The notes beneath the pieces are model-generated. The model had not been told where the DNA came from and did not search any database. It saw only the letters and a list, made by a program, of their open reading frames with translations. From Halothiobacillus sp045689735 (GTDB lineage Bacteria; Pseudomonadota; Gammaproteobacteria; Halothiobacillales; Halothiobacillaceae), in the NCBI RefSeq assembly GCF_045689735.1, contig NZ_CP142685.1, positions 310,001-374,000 of the forward strand: a stretch of DNA of 64,000 bases, given 5' to 3'. This document shows positions 8,127-17,848 of the stretch, in pieces. Position numbers and translations under genes: made by a program. Each line of letters opens with the position of its first letter. Position 1 is the first letter of the stretch.

Positions 8127-9302
8127 TTAGCCCATGACCCGTGCCATGCGCTGCAAGGCTTCATCGAGCGCGGTTTGGCTGGTGGCGTAGCTCAGCCGGA
8201 TGTGACCGGGGGCGCCAAACGCCGTGCCGGGCACGACGGCGACGCCGGCCTCTTCTAGGAGATGCGCGCTCAAGGCCACATCGTCGGCGAGCCCCAGCCG
8301 GTCGATCACCGCCTGCACCTGCGGGAAGCTGTAAAACGCGCCCTGACTGGGCAGGCAGGCGACATCGCGGATGCGGTTGAGTCGTTCGACGACGAAATCG
8401 TGCCGTGCCTTGAATGACGCGACCATGCGGCCGATTTCGGATTGATCGCCCTCGATAGCGGCCTGCGCGGCCACCTGCGCGATCGAGCAGGCACCGGAAG
8501 TGCTCTGCGATTGAATCATGGCCATCGCGTCCAAGATCGGTTTGGGTCCGGCGGCGTATCCGATCCGCCAGCCGGTCATCGCATACGCCTTGCTGACGCC
8601 ATTGAGTACGATAGTGCGCGGCAGCAGGTCAGGCGCGACCATGGCGATGTTGGAAAAAGGTTCCTCGCTCCAGAGGATTTTTTCGTACATGTCATCGGTG
8701 GCGATCAGCACTTTGGGATGCGCGCGCAGCACTTCGGCGATGCCCGCCCAATCTTCCCGGGTATAGGCCACCCCGGTGGGATTTGATGGGCTGTTCAGGA
8801 CGACGACGCGGGTTTTTTCGGTAATGGCGGCGGCGAGCTGAGCGGGACGCAGCTTGAAGCCTTGTGACTGGTCGGCCAGCACGATGACCGGTTCCCCGCC
8901 GGCGAGGAGCGCCATGTCGGGATACGACACCCAGTACGGCGCCGGAATGATGACTTCATCCCCCGGATTGAGCACGGCCTGGAACAGGTTGTAGATGCTC
9001 TGTTTGCCGCCGGTCGAGACCAGGATCTGGTTGGGCGCGAATTCCAATCCCTGATCGTTTTTCAGCCGTTGGGCAATCGCCTGGCGCAAGGACAGGATGC
9101 CCTCGACCGCCGTGTAGCGCGTAAAGCCGCTTTCGATTGCGTGAATGCCGGCTTGCCGGATATGGGTGGGGGTGTCGAAATCGGGCTCGCCAGCACCCAG
9201 GCTGATGATGTCTCGCCCCTGGGCTTTGAGCTCGGCCGCCTTGGCGGTGACCGCCAGTGTGGGGGAGGGGCGTACCCGGCGCACCCGGTCGGAAAGGTTC
9301 AT
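8127..9302 (-). CDS. Class I pyridoxal-phosphate aminotransferase (aspartate aminotransferase type)
   Basis: 391 residues. It probably moves amino groups between aspartate or glutamate and 2-oxo acids. The fold type I signatures are visible: ISLGAGEPDFDTPTHI, NSPSNPTGVAYTREDW and the PLP-lysine site NGVSKAYAMTGWRIGYAAG. The N-terminus SDRVRRVRPSPTLAVTAKA is typical of subgroup I-gamma (AatA-like) aspartate or prephenate aminotransferases. I used the ATG at 9302; an upstream in-frame start would add 13 residues unlike the family. It is immediately upstream of recA. Substrate range cannot be fixed from sequence. Confidence 0.88.
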   Translation of the reverse strand: MNLSDRVRRVRPSPTLAVTAKAAELKAQGRDIISLGAGEPDFDTPTHIRQAGIHAIESGFTRYTAVEGILSLRQAIAQRLKNDQGLEFAPNQILVSTGGKQSIYNLFQAVLNPGDEVIIPAPYWVSYPDMALLAGGEPVIVLADQSQGFKLRPAQLAAAITEKTRVVVLNSPSNPTGVAYTREDWAGIAEVLRAHPKVLIATDDMYEKILWSEEPFSNIAMVAPDLLPRTIVLNGVSKAYAMTGWRIGYAAGPKPILDAMAMIQSQSTSGACSIAQVAAQAAIEGDQSEIGRMVASFKARHDFVVERLNRIRDVACLPSQGAFYSFPQVQAVIDRLGLADDVALSAHLLEEAGVAVVPGTAFGAPGHIRLSYATSQTALDEALQRMARVMG

Positions 9303-9376
9303 GATGCGTTTGCTCCGCGCACGGTGCGCGATGAATGGCACCGTCGATCGTCTAGGGAAAATAAAATCGCGCTATG

Positions 9377-10165
9377 TTAGCCAATTCTGGCCGCCGCCGA
9401 TAGCGAATCGCGCACCCGGCGAAACTCGAACAGACAGATGGCCGAGGCGACAGAGACATTCAGGCTTTCGACCGGCGCGCGCATGGGGATGGTGATGAGC
9501 TGGTCGCAGCGTTCCTGGGTCAGGCGGCGTAATCCTTCGCCCTCGCTGCCCATGACCAGGGCGACGGGTTCGGCAGCAAAATCGGTGTCGTACAGGCTTA
9601 CCAACCCGCCGCCTGCCGCGCCCACGATCCATAGGCCGCGGGTTTTCAGTTCGCTCAAGGTGCGGGCGAGATTGGTCACCTGAATGAAGGGCAGCCGCTC
9701 GGCCGCGCCCGAGGCCGCTTTGCGGGCCGCCGGGGTGAGCCCGGCGGCTCGATCTTTCGGGGTGATGACGGCGTGGGCGCCCGCCGCCTCGGCGCTGCGC
9801 AGGCAGGCGCCGAGATTATGCGGATCGGTCACGCCATCGAGAACCAGCAACAGCGCCGGTTCGGTGAGGGTATCGAGCAATTGATCCAGCGTGTGTTCAT
9901 CGCCTGCAGGTTGCGGCGTGTAGCGCGCCAGCACGCCCTGATGGCGGGCGAGATCCGGGTTGCGACGGATCTGTTCGGTAAATGCTTTTTCCGGTTGTTC
10001 CTCGGGGGGGATGCCCGCTGCCTGCGCCAACTGCCGGAGTTTTTGGCTGCGCTGATCCTGCCGACCGGCGAGCAGCCAGAGCGCGTCGATCCGCGTGGGG
10101 TCGTGTCGCAGGGCGGCTTCGACGGCGTGAAAACCGGCGAGCCAGATGACCGAGGGGGTACTCAT
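9377..10165 (-). CDS. rlmB: 23S rRNA (guanosine(2251)-2'-O)-methyltransferase RlmB
   Basis: 262 residues, SpoU/TrmH superfamily with a trefoil-knot SAM site. The N-terminal L30e-like substrate-binding domain starts WLAGFHAVEAALR. The catalytic domain carries LLVLDGVTDPHNLGACLRSA (motif 1, with the catalytic arginine), LVMGSEGEGLRRL (motif 2) and IPMRAPVESLNVSVASAICLF (motif 3). It modifies G2251 in the peptidyl-transferase P loop. Its ATG overlaps the rnr stop by four bases (ATGA), the conserved rnr-rlmB pair. Confidence 0.95.
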   Translation of the reverse strand: MSTPSVIWLAGFHAVEAALRHDPTRIDALWLLAGRQDQRSQKLRQLAQAAGIPPEEQPEKAFTEQIRRNPDLARHQGVLARYTPQPAGDEHTLDQLLDTLTEPALLLVLDGVTDPHNLGACLRSAEAAGAHAVITPKDRAAGLTPAARKAASGAAERLPFIQVTNLARTLSELKTRGLWIVGAAGGGLVSLYDTDFAAEPVALVMGSEGEGLRRLTQERCDQLITIPMRAPVESLNVSVASAICLFEFRRVRDSLSAAARIG

Positions 10166-12510
10166 TCGCTGGGGTGATCTCCAGCGGCTTCGCTATTGAC
10201 GGCGTTGGCACCGTCCGAGGATTTTTTACGACGACGGCGCGGGCGGCGGCGTTTTTTCTTGTCACCGCTGTCGGCGCTCTCTTCGGCTTCGGTGTCCTCG
10301 TCGAGGAATTCTTCCTCTGCGGATTCCCCGTCGTCCTCATCATCGGGCAGCACGAAGTCGATTTTCCGCTCATCGAGATCAACCCGCGCCACGCGCACCT
10401 TGAGCGTATCGTTCAGGGCAAAGACCCGCCCGCTGCGCTCGCCCTTGAGGGTGAGGGTGACCGGGTCGAAGTGGTAGTAGTCTTTGGTAAGCGCGGTGAT
10501 GTGCAGCAGCCCTTCGACGAAAAACTCCTTGAGTTCGACGAACAGGCCGAAGCCCAAGACGGAGGAAACGCGGCCTTCGAACACTTCACCGACCTTGTCG
10601 AGCATGAATTCGCATTTGAGCCAGTCGGTGGCATCGCGGGTGGCCTCGTCGGCGCGGCGCTCGTTGTTCGAGCAATGTTCGCCGATGATGACCATTTCTT
10701 CGTGACTGTAGGGGAAATTTTCTGCCGAGCCGGTGCGCAGGATGTGCCGGATCGCGCGGTGAACCAGTAAGTCGGGATAGCGGCGAATCGGCGAGGTGAA
10801 GTGCGCGTAAAACGGATGCGCCAAGCCAAAATGACCGAGGTTGTCCGGCGAATAAACCGCCTGTTTGAGTGAGCGGAGGACGACGGTTTGAATGGTGGCG
10901 AAATCTGGCCGAGCCTGCGCAGCGGTGATCAGGGCGTTGAAATCCTTCGGCGTGGGTTGTTCGCCGCCGCCCAGGGAGAGCCCTTTTTCTGCCAGCATGG
11001 CGCGTAAATCGGTGAGTTTTTCCAGTGCCGGGCGATCATGCACCCGGTAGAGCGAGGGAATTTTCTGGTCGGTGAGAAACCGGCCGGCGGCCACATTCGC
11101 GGCGATCATGCACTCTTCGATGATCTTGTGGGCGTCGTTGCGCTCGTAGGGCACTATGGCCTCGATTTTGCGCCCTTCGCCAAAGACGATGCGGGTTTCA
11201 ACGGTTTCGAAATCAATGGCGCCTCGCTGCTCGCGGGCGGCACGCAGGATACGGTAGAGATCGTACAGGGTTTCCAGCGGGGCGAGCAGATCCGGGCGTT
11301 CGGCGCGGGCGGCCGGGTCTTTATCGACCAGAACCTGGGCGACAAAGTCGTAGGTCAGCCGGGCGGCCGAGCGCATGACGCCTTCGAAGAAGCGGTATTT
11401 TTTGATGAGTCCGTCATCGCCGATCAGCATATCGGCGCACAGGCAGAGGCGATCGACCGCCGGATTCAATGAGCACAAGCCGTTGGAAAGAATTTCCGGC
11501 AGCATGGGCACGACCCGCCCCGGAAAATAGACGGAGGTGGCGCGGTTGAAGCCTTCTTGATCGAGCGGCGAGCCCACACGCACATAGTGGCTGACATCGG
11601 CAATCGCGACGATGAGCCGATGGCCTTCGGCAACTTTGGTGCAATACACTGCATCGTCAAAATCTTTCGAATCCACGCCGTCGATCGTGACGAGCGGCAG
11701 ATGACGGAGGTCAACCCGCCCGAGTTTGTCGGCATCGGCGACTTCCGGATTCAACCCGTCGATCTCTTCGAGCACGGCGGGCGGCCAGTGATAGGGAATG
11801 CCGTGGGCATTGATGGCGATATCGATTTCCATGCCGGGGGACATGTGGTCGCCCAGGACTTCGATGACCTTGCCCACCGGCTTGTGGCGCAGTGTGGGTT
11901 GTTCGACCAGCGCCACCCGCACGATTTGCCCGTCTTTCGCGCCGCCCAGATCGGTCATCGGCACGAGCACATCCTGGGTCATGCGGGCGTGATCCGGCAC
12001 CACGAACGCGATGCCGGCCTCCAGCACCAAGCGGCCGACGATTTCGGCATTGGCGCGTTCGATGACCTCGACCAGATTGCCTTCGGGGCGACCCCGGCGA
12101 TCCACGCCGGTAATTTGTACGATGGCGCGGTCGCCGTTGAGCAGGGCGCGCATCACGCGCGGCGAGAGGAAGACATCATCGCCGCCTTCGTCGGGAATCA
12201 GGAAGCCAAAACCATCCCGATGCCCCAGCACCCGGCCGCGAACCAACTCGGTGTGGGTCACGGGGACATAGCCGCCACGGCGATTGCGGATGATCTGGCC
12301 ATCGCGTTCCATGGCGCGGAGTCGTCGAGACAGCCCTTCGATCCGTTCTTCGTCGCCATCGTATTCGAGGTGAGAAATCAGGCGGTTGAGGGTCATCGGC
12401 CCCGCGTGCTCGGCGAGAATGCCGAGGATGAACTCGCGGCTGGCAACGGGGTTGTCGTATTTTTCTGCTTCTTGCAGGGCGTTCGGGTCAGAAACCGGCT
12501 CGTTCGACAT
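10162..12510 (-). CDS. rnr: Ribonuclease R
   Basis: 782 residues. A processive 3'-5' exoribonuclease of the RNB family that can degrade structured RNA. In order there are: an N-terminal winged-helix domain (ILAEHAGPMTLNRLISHLEY), cold-shock domains (GRVLGHRDGFGFLIPDEGG), the RNB core (VDSKDFDDAVYC with the metal aspartates; VHRAIRHIL), an S1 domain (VFEGRVSSVLGFGLFVELKE) and a very basic tail (KKKRRRPRRRRKK). It is transcribed first, with rlmB overlapping its end. The start is an ATG at 12510. Confidence 0.97.
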   Translation of the reverse strand: MSNEPVSDPNALQEAEKYDNPVASREFILGILAEHAGPMTLNRLISHLEYDGDEERIEGLSRRLRAMERDGQIIRNRRGGYVPVTHTELVRGRVLGHRDGFGFLIPDEGGDDVFLSPRVMRALLNGDRAIVQITGVDRRGRPEGNLVEVIERANAEIVGRLVLEAGIAFVVPDHARMTQDVLVPMTDLGGAKDGQIVRVALVEQPTLRHKPVGKVIEVLGDHMSPGMEIDIAINAHGIPYHWPPAVLEEIDGLNPEVADADKLGRVDLRHLPLVTIDGVDSKDFDDAVYCTKVAEGHRLIVAIADVSHYVRVGSPLDQEGFNRATSVYFPGRVVPMLPEILSNGLCSLNPAVDRLCLCADMLIGDDGLIKKYRFFEGVMRSAARLTYDFVAQVLVDKDPAARAERPDLLAPLETLYDLYRILRAAREQRGAIDFETVETRIVFGEGRKIEAIVPYERNDAHKIIEECMIAANVAAGRFLTDQKIPSLYRVHDRPALEKLTDLRAMLAEKGLSLGGGEQPTPKDFNALITAAQARPDFATIQTVVLRSLKQAVYSPDNLGHFGLAHPFYAHFTSPIRRYPDLLVHRAIRHILRTGSAENFPYSHEEMVIIGEHCSNNERRADEATRDATDWLKCEFMLDKVGEVFEGRVSSVLGFGLFVELKEFFVEGLLHITALTKDYYHFDPVTLTLKGERSGRVFALNDTLKVRVARVDLDERKIDFVLPDDEDDGESAEEEFLDEDTEAEESADSGDKKKRRRPRRRRKKSSDGANAVNSEAAGDHPSE

Positions 12511-12643
12511 GGGAACCTTGGGCGGATAGAGTCAATTTGAAGGGCGTCGCAGGACGCCTGGGGTGGCGTGCATCACGAAGACGCGCCAGCTGGTGGTTTC
12601 AATGTACCATGATCCGTCGCCAACGGCTATGTTCCTCGGGTAG

Positions 12644-14680
12644 ATGATGTCTGAAACGCCCCCATTCCAACTGGTTACCGACTACGCACCGGCTGGTGAT
12701 CAGCCGGCCGCCATCGCAAAACTGGTCGAAGGGCTGAACGACGGCCTGGCGCAGCAGACTTTGCTCGGTGTGACCGGCTCCGGCAAAACCTTCACCATTG
12801 CCAATGTGATTGCCGCCGTGCAGCGGCCTGCCCTGGTGCTGGCACCGAACAAGACCCTGGCCGCGCAGTTGTATGGCGAGCTGAAGGGCTTTTTCCCGCA
12901 CAGTGCGGTGGAATACTTCGTCTCCTACTACGATTACTACCAGCCCGAAGCCTATGTGCCCTCTTCCGATACCTTCATCGAAAAAGATGCCTCGGTGAAC
13001 GAGCACATCGAGCAGATGCGCTTATCCGCGACCAAGGCCCTGCTCGAACAGCGCGATGTGATCATCGTGGCGACGGTGTCCTCGATCTATGGCTTGGGTG
13101 ACCCGGATGCCTATCTCAAGATGATCCTGCACTTGGTGCGTGGCGAACGGGCGGATCAACGGCAGATTCTGCGGCGGTTGGCGGAGATGCAATACACGCG
13201 CAACGACATGGACTTTCGCCGGGGGACTTATCGGGTTCGCGGGGAAGTGATCGACATCCATCCGGCGGAATCGGATGTCGAAGCGGTGCGGGTTGAATTG
13301 TTTGATGACGAGATCGAGCAGATTGCCCTGTTTGATCCGCTCACCGGGGTGATCAAGCGCCGGGTGCCGCGTTTCACCGTGTACCCTTCCTCGCACTATG
13401 TCACGCCGCGCGAGCGGATTCTGGCAGCGGTCGAGCAGATCAAGCAGGAACTCGCCGAACGCCTTGGGCAACTGGAGTCCGAGAATCGGCTGGTCGAGGC
13501 GCAGCGACTGGCGCAGCGCACGCGTTTCGATCTGGAAATGATGCACGAGCTGGGCTACTGCAATGGTATCGAGAATTACTCGCGCTATCTCTCGGGGCGA
13601 GCGCCGGGCGAGCCGCCGCCCTGCCTGTATGACTATTTGCCACCGGATGCGCTGCTGATCATCGATGAGTCGCATGTCACGGTGCCGCAGTTGGGCGCGA
13701 TGTACAAGGGCGACCGTTCGCGCAAGACCACGCTGGTCGAGTACGGATTCCGCCTGCCTTCGGCGCTCGACAACCGGCCGTTGCAGTTCGAGGAATTTGA
13801 ACGGTTGATGCCGCAGACCATTCATGTCTCCGCCACGCCGGGGCCGTATGAAGAGGCGCATTCGGCGCAGGTGGTCGAGCAGGTGGTTCGGCCGACGGGG
13901 CTGGTCGATCCCGTGATCGAAATTCGTCCGGTCGCCAGCCAGGTCGATGATGTCCTGTCGGAAATTACCGCGCGCGCCAAACGGGATGAACGGGTGCTGA
14001 TTACGACGCTCACCAAACGCATGGCGGAGGATCTGGCCGAATATCTCGCCGAGCATGGCGTGCGTGCCCGCTATCTGCACTCGGATATCGATACCGTCGA
14101 GCGCGTCGAAATCATCCGCGATCTGCGCCTGGGGCATTTTGATGCCTTGATTGGCATCAATTTACTGCGCGAGGGCTTGGATATCCCCGAAGTTTCCCTT
14201 GTTGCCATCTTCGACGCCGACAAGGAGGGCTTTCTGCGTTCACCGCGCTCGCTGATACAAACCATTGGCCGTGCCGCACGCAATCTGCATGGCACCGCCA
14301 TTTTGTATGCCGACCGCATCACTCAGGCCATGCGGGTGGCGATCGATGAAACCGAGCGCCGCCGTGCGAAGCAAGAACAATTCAATCAAGCCCATGGCAT
14401 TACTCCGCGCGGCATCGAGAAATCCGTGGCCGATATTCTCGAGGCGGGCGAATCCCGGATTCCCGGCACGCGACCCGGTGGGCGCGGCGCGGCGCGGCGC
14501 GCAGCGGAACCCGCCGCAACCTATGCGGCCGACACGCCCGCGCAGTTGTTGAAACAAATCCAGCAGATGGAGCAGCAGATGATGCAGCAGGCGCGCGATT
14601 TGGCCTTCGAAGAGGCGGCGCGCACCCGCGATGCGGTGCAGGCATTGAAAAACCGGTTGATTGAACTGGATGCGCGGTAA
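12644..14680 (+). CDS. uvrB: Excinuclease ABC subunit B
   Basis: 678 residues. The damage-verification helicase of nucleotide excision repair, acting with UvrA and UvrC. Walker A GVTGSGKTFT lies at about residue 40 and the beta-hairpin region FVSYYDYYQPEAYVP follows. Helicase motifs include DESHVTVPQ, INLLREGLDIPEVSLVAI and QTIGRAARN. The C-terminal UVR coiled coil is MQQARDLAFEEAARTRDAV. ATG codons at 12644 and 12647 are both possible starts. No LexA-type box is visible in the 133 bases upstream, which divide it from the divergent rnr. Confidence 0.98.
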   Translation: MMSETPPFQLVTDYAPAGDQPAAIAKLVEGLNDGLAQQTLLGVTGSGKTFTIANVIAAVQRPALVLAPNKTLAAQLYGELKGFFPHSAVEYFVSYYDYYQPEAYVPSSDTFIEKDASVNEHIEQMRLSATKALLEQRDVIIVATVSSIYGLGDPDAYLKMILHLVRGERADQRQILRRLAEMQYTRNDMDFRRGTYRVRGEVIDIHPAESDVEAVRVELFDDEIEQIALFDPLTGVIKRRVPRFTVYPSSHYVTPRERILAAVEQIKQELAERLGQLESENRLVEAQRLAQRTRFDLEMMHELGYCNGIENYSRYLSGRAPGEPPPCLYDYLPPDALLIIDESHVTVPQLGAMYKGDRSRKTTLVEYGFRLPSALDNRPLQFEEFERLMPQTIHVSATPGPYEEAHSAQVVEQVVRPTGLVDPVIEIRPVASQVDDVLSEITARAKRDERVLITTLTKRMAEDLAEYLAEHGVRARYLHSDIDTVERVEIIRDLRLGHFDALIGINLLREGLDIPEVSLVAIFDADKEGFLRSPRSLIQTIGRAARNLHGTAILYADRITQAMRVAIDETERRRAKQEQFNQAHGITPRGIEKSVADILEAGESRIPGTRPGGRGAARRAAEPAATYAADTPAQLLKQIQQMEQQMMQQARDLAFEEAARTRDAVQALKNRLIELDAR

Positions 14681-14700
14681 TCCCTGATCTTCGGGGCAAT

Positions 14701-14722
14701 AAAAAACCCGGCCGAGGCCGGG
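14701..14722 (-). terminator. Terminator, strongest for the minus-strand gene
   Basis: CCCGGCC...GGCCGGG (14707-14722) with AAAAAA on the plus side (14701-14706), so TTTTTT follows the stem on the minus strand. It lies 20 bases downstream of the periplasmic coiled-coil gene's stop and may also slow transcription leaving uvrB. Confidence 0.82.
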
Positions 14723-14741
14723 TGGATTTCCTGAGCCCGCG

Positions 14742-15410
14742 TTATTGCTGTGGCGCGGGCGCGGCGGGCGCGACTTGCATGGAGCCTTGCATCTGCATGG
14801 CCTGAGTCTGCAAATCATGCAAATGCTTTTCTTTCTTGTCTAAATCGTCAAACAAGCCTTTGGCAGACGGATCCAGTTTGATCATGTCGGCACGCACATC
14901 GTTGCGCAGCTTTTCTGACTGCTTTTGAATTTTCGGATCTTCAAAGGCTTTTTGTTGACGGGATTCAAACTCCTGTTGACCCGCGCGGAAGGTTTGGATG
15001 TCTTTCATTTTTTGCGGATCGGAGTCCGGCGTGCCTTGAATTTTGGTAACCAAGGCTTTCAGTTTGTCGTACTCGGCCTGCGCGTCGTAATTTTTGTCGG
15101 ACATATGGGACTTGATGGCATCCCGCAGGCCATCGCGTTCCTTGACGAGTTTGGGGTTCTTGTCGAAGGCTTTGGTTTCCAGCGCTTGCAGTTTCTGCTC
15201 GATGACATCCAGTTCCTGACGGGTTTGCTGGAAATCCTTCATCAACTTCATTTGCTCGGGGGTGAGTTGCGGCATGGCCGGCGCGGTGGGCGCGGCAGCA
15301 GGTGCTGCGGGCGTGGTGTCATCGGCCAGAACGGTGGCAGATGATAAGCCCAATGCCGCCGCCACGATCCAGGCGGTGGGGGTAAAACGACGAGTGGTGC
15401 GCGCGGCCAT
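14742..15410 (-). CDS. Secreted coiled-coil protein of unknown function
   Basis: 222 residues from the ATG at 15410, which has GAGG six bases upstream. An RR-containing N-terminus and hydrophobic segment (TAWIVAAALGLSSATVLA) form a signal peptide with probable cleavage after VLA. An Ala/Pro linker follows. The rest, about residues 50-205, is charged and heptad-like (TRQELDVIEQKLQALETK; EFESRQQKAFEDPKIQKQ). The tail is MQ/AP-rich. It looks like a soluble periplasmic coiled coil, superficially Skp/OmpH-like, but I see no diagnostic motif and do not assign a function. It stands alone, convergent with uvrB and divergent from the zinc receptor. Confidence 0.75.
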   Translation of the reverse strand: MAARTTRRFTPTAWIVAAALGLSSATVLADDTTPAAPAAAPTAPAMPQLTPEQMKLMKDFQQTRQELDVIEQKLQALETKAFDKNPKLVKERDGLRDAIKSHMSDKNYDAQAEYDKLKALVTKIQGTPDSDPQKMKDIQTFRAGQQEFESRQQKAFEDPKIQKQSEKLRNDVRADMIKLDPSAKGLFDDLDKKEKHLHDLQTQAMQMQGSMQVAPAAPAPQQ

Positions 15411-15679
15411 TTGATTCCTCATTAATTGCTTCATAAACAAACTTTCTCAGTCTGACAAACCTGCCGGGAAATCACAAGCGCGGCGCGCAGTTTATCCCGT
15501 GCCTTTGTTCTCTTGCCCCAGGCGATCTGCGGCAATGCGGCTCCGAGCGGCCATTTTCATTGGCGGCGGGGCGCCCCGCCGTGACTCCGACCCCGGTCAT
15601 TGAGGGGTTTCGTGAATATATCGCAATCCGAGCGTTGAGCCAGTCAGTGAATTGTCAATGCATGGTTGTGTGGTTGTGT

Positions 15680-15694
15680 TGTTACGGTATAACA
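15680..15694. promoter_or_regulatory. Zur-box-like palindrome upstream of the zinc receptor
   Basis: TGTTACGGTATAACA: TGTTA and TAACA arms around a 5-base centre, closely resembling the gammaproteobacterial Zur operator core (TGTTATANNATAACA-like). It lies 39 bases before the receptor's ATG. Zur normally represses zinc-uptake genes when zinc is sufficient. Operator identity is inferred from motif plus the downstream gene. Confidence 0.65.
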
Positions 15695-15733
15695 TATTTG
15701 TAACTATGCGATGGTTTTTTGGGGGTTCAGTGG

Positions 15734-17770
15734 ATGTCTAGGCATTGGGTGTCGGTGGCCGTGTTGTCGGCCTTGGGTGTTGGGGTCTCACAGGCCGATT
15801 CGGTGGTGGACTTGGGGCAAATTGCCATTGATGCGCCGCCTTCGGTGGTTGGGATGCCCGGCGAGCCCACGGTGGTGCGTGCGGGGGCGTCCTTGTTTAC
15901 GCATCAGGATGGGGGCACGCTGGGGGCGGCATTGGCGGGTTTGCCGGGCTTGGATTCGACCTGGTACGGTCCGAACAGCAATCGGCCAATCGTGCGCGGG
16001 CTGGATGGTCACCGGGTGGCGATTCTGACCGATGGCATGCCCTCGCTGGATGCTTCGGCGGTCAGCTATGACCATAATGCGCCCGTCAATCCCTTGAGTT
16101 TGAACAAGATTGAGGTACTGCGCGGCCCCGCTGCCCTGCGTTATAGCGGTGGAGCGGCGGGTGGGGTGATCGCGGCGGAGGATGATGCCATTGCCCTGCG
16201 CCCGGTGAACGGGGTATCCGGTCGGGTTCAGCTTCAGGGCGATACTGCCAGTCGCCGCCTGGCGACGGCTACTTCAGTGGATGCCGGCAATGGCCTGTAT
16301 GCCCTGCACGTCGATGGTTTTGCTTCGCACGCCGGAGATTATGCGGCACCGGGCGGTTATCGCGGCGGTTCTTGGGTGGATGGCCGGATTGATAATTCGG
16401 GCAGCGCACAACGCGGCGGCACGCTGGGGTTCAGTTTGACCGGGGATCAAGGCGCGGTGGGCTTTTCGATCGGTCAAACCCGTGATCGTTATGGCGTGAT
16501 TGTCGATCCGGCGACGACGATCGATATGCGTTCAACCCAGTACGCATTCAAGGCGGAGCGGCGGCAGGTGGCGGATTGGCTCAATTCGGTGCAATTGTCG
16601 GCTAATCACACGAATTACCAGCATCAGGAGCTGGATAACGGCGTGCCTGCGACCACCTTTCTTAATCGGGGGAATAGCCTGCGCTTGGCGCTCAACAGCG
16701 ATGCGCTTGGCATGAACTGGGATTACGGCCTGCAATACACCGGATTTCAGTTTTCCGCCCTGGGGGATGAGTCTTTCTTACCGGTGACGCATACGCGGCA
16801 GTGGTCGGGTTTTGCGGTGGGGCAAGGGGCGGCCGATCGTTGGCACTATAGTTTGGGGCTGCGCGGTGAACGGGTCTCGGTGTCCTCGGATGGCGAGGGC
16901 GCGTCCGGCGTCGCGCGTTTTGGGGCGGCGCAAACGCAGACATCGACGCCGATCAGTGCCTCGTTGAGTGTGGCCTATGAATTTGCGCCCAACTGGCAGG
17001 CGATTGCCACGCTGTCGCACAATGAGCGGGCGCCGGCCTTCGATGAGCTCTACGCCAATGGGCCGCACGATGCCACGGCGGCCTATGAACTCGGCGATCC
17101 CACCCTGTCGCGGGAACGCAGCCATACGCTGGAGGCGGGGCTGCGCTGGGAGGCGGGTGAGGCGAAATTTTCTACCACGGGGTATATCAGCCAATATCAA
17201 AACTTCATTGGCCTGATGGGGACGGATCGTTGCCGCGATGGGGATGGCCTGGTTGTGGCCTGCGATGCGGCCGATGCCTTGCCGGAATTCGATTATCAGG
17301 GCGTGCGGGCGCGTTTGGTCGGGGTGGAGTTGAGTGCCCAGCATCCGCTGGCGGATTGGGGCGCGCAGAAACTTTCGGGTCGGCTCACGGCCAATATCCT
17401 GCGCGCAGATAACCTGACGGCCGGTGAGCCCTTGCCGCGAATCGCCCCCTATTCGTTCACGCCCGCGTTGATCTGGCAGATGAATCCATCCGTGTCTGTG
17501 GAGTTGAATGCCGTGCTGGCCGCACGCCAGACGCGAGTGCCCGCCACGGATACGGCCGGCGCGACCCCGGGATATGCGCTGGTCAATCTCAAGGCCAGTG
17601 GTTCGCTGGCGCCGGTGCTGGGGACGCAGGCCGTTGGGGCGCTGTGGTATGTCTCGCTGGATAATTTGACCAATCGCACGGCCTATGCGGCGACGAGCAT
17701 CGACACGATGCGCCTGCTGGCGCCGAAGCCTGGCCGTTCGCTGGGGGCTGGAGTGCAGTTGGTCTTTTAA
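15734..17770 (+). CDS. znuD: TonB-dependent outer-membrane receptor, ZnuD-like (zinc uptake)
   Basis: 678 residues. A signal peptide (WVSVAVLSALGVGVSQA) precedes a plug domain and a 22-strand-type beta-barrel. The plug carries NRPIVRGLDGHRVAILTDG, SLDASAVSYDHNAPVNPLSL and IEVLRGPAALRYSGGAAGGV. This combination is characteristic of the ZnuD group rather than siderophore receptors. It ends in phenylalanine (GVQLVF), as outer-membrane barrels do. The ATG at 15734 is preceded by GGGGG; a TTG 15 bases earlier is less likely. The Zur-type palindrome upstream supports zinc. TonB/ExbBD must be elsewhere. Zinc specificity is inference; haem or another metal is possible. Confidence 0.82.
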   Translation: MSRHWVSVAVLSALGVGVSQADSVVDLGQIAIDAPPSVVGMPGEPTVVRAGASLFTHQDGGTLGAALAGLPGLDSTWYGPNSNRPIVRGLDGHRVAILTDGMPSLDASAVSYDHNAPVNPLSLNKIEVLRGPAALRYSGGAAGGVIAAEDDAIALRPVNGVSGRVQLQGDTASRRLATATSVDAGNGLYALHVDGFASHAGDYAAPGGYRGGSWVDGRIDNSGSAQRGGTLGFSLTGDQGAVGFSIGQTRDRYGVIVDPATTIDMRSTQYAFKAERRQVADWLNSVQLSANHTNYQHQELDNGVPATTFLNRGNSLRLALNSDALGMNWDYGLQYTGFQFSALGDESFLPVTHTRQWSGFAVGQGAADRWHYSLGLRGERVSVSSDGEGASGVARFGAAQTQTSTPISASLSVAYEFAPNWQAIATLSHNERAPAFDELYANGPHDATAAYELGDPTLSRERSHTLEAGLRWEAGEAKFSTTGYISQYQNFIGLMGTDRCRDGDGLVVACDAADALPEFDYQGVRARLVGVELSAQHPLADWGAQKLSGRLTANILRADNLTAGEPLPRIAPYSFTPALIWQMNPSVSVELNAVLAARQTRVPATDTAGATPGYALVNLKASGSLAPVLGTQAVGALWYVSLDNLTNRTAYAATSIDTMRLLAPKPGRSLGAGVQLVF

Positions 17771-17848
17771 GCCGGCGGTTGCCCCGTTCTGCCCGCGCAT
17801 TGGCCGGTGAGATGCCGGTTCTTGGGTGGGGCTTGTGACTGGCGAGAC

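Noticed and set aside
16778..17800. 340-codon minus-strand frame opposite the zinc receptor
   Set aside because: Arg/Gly/His-rich composition and no motif; complementary shadow of a barrel-encoding gene.
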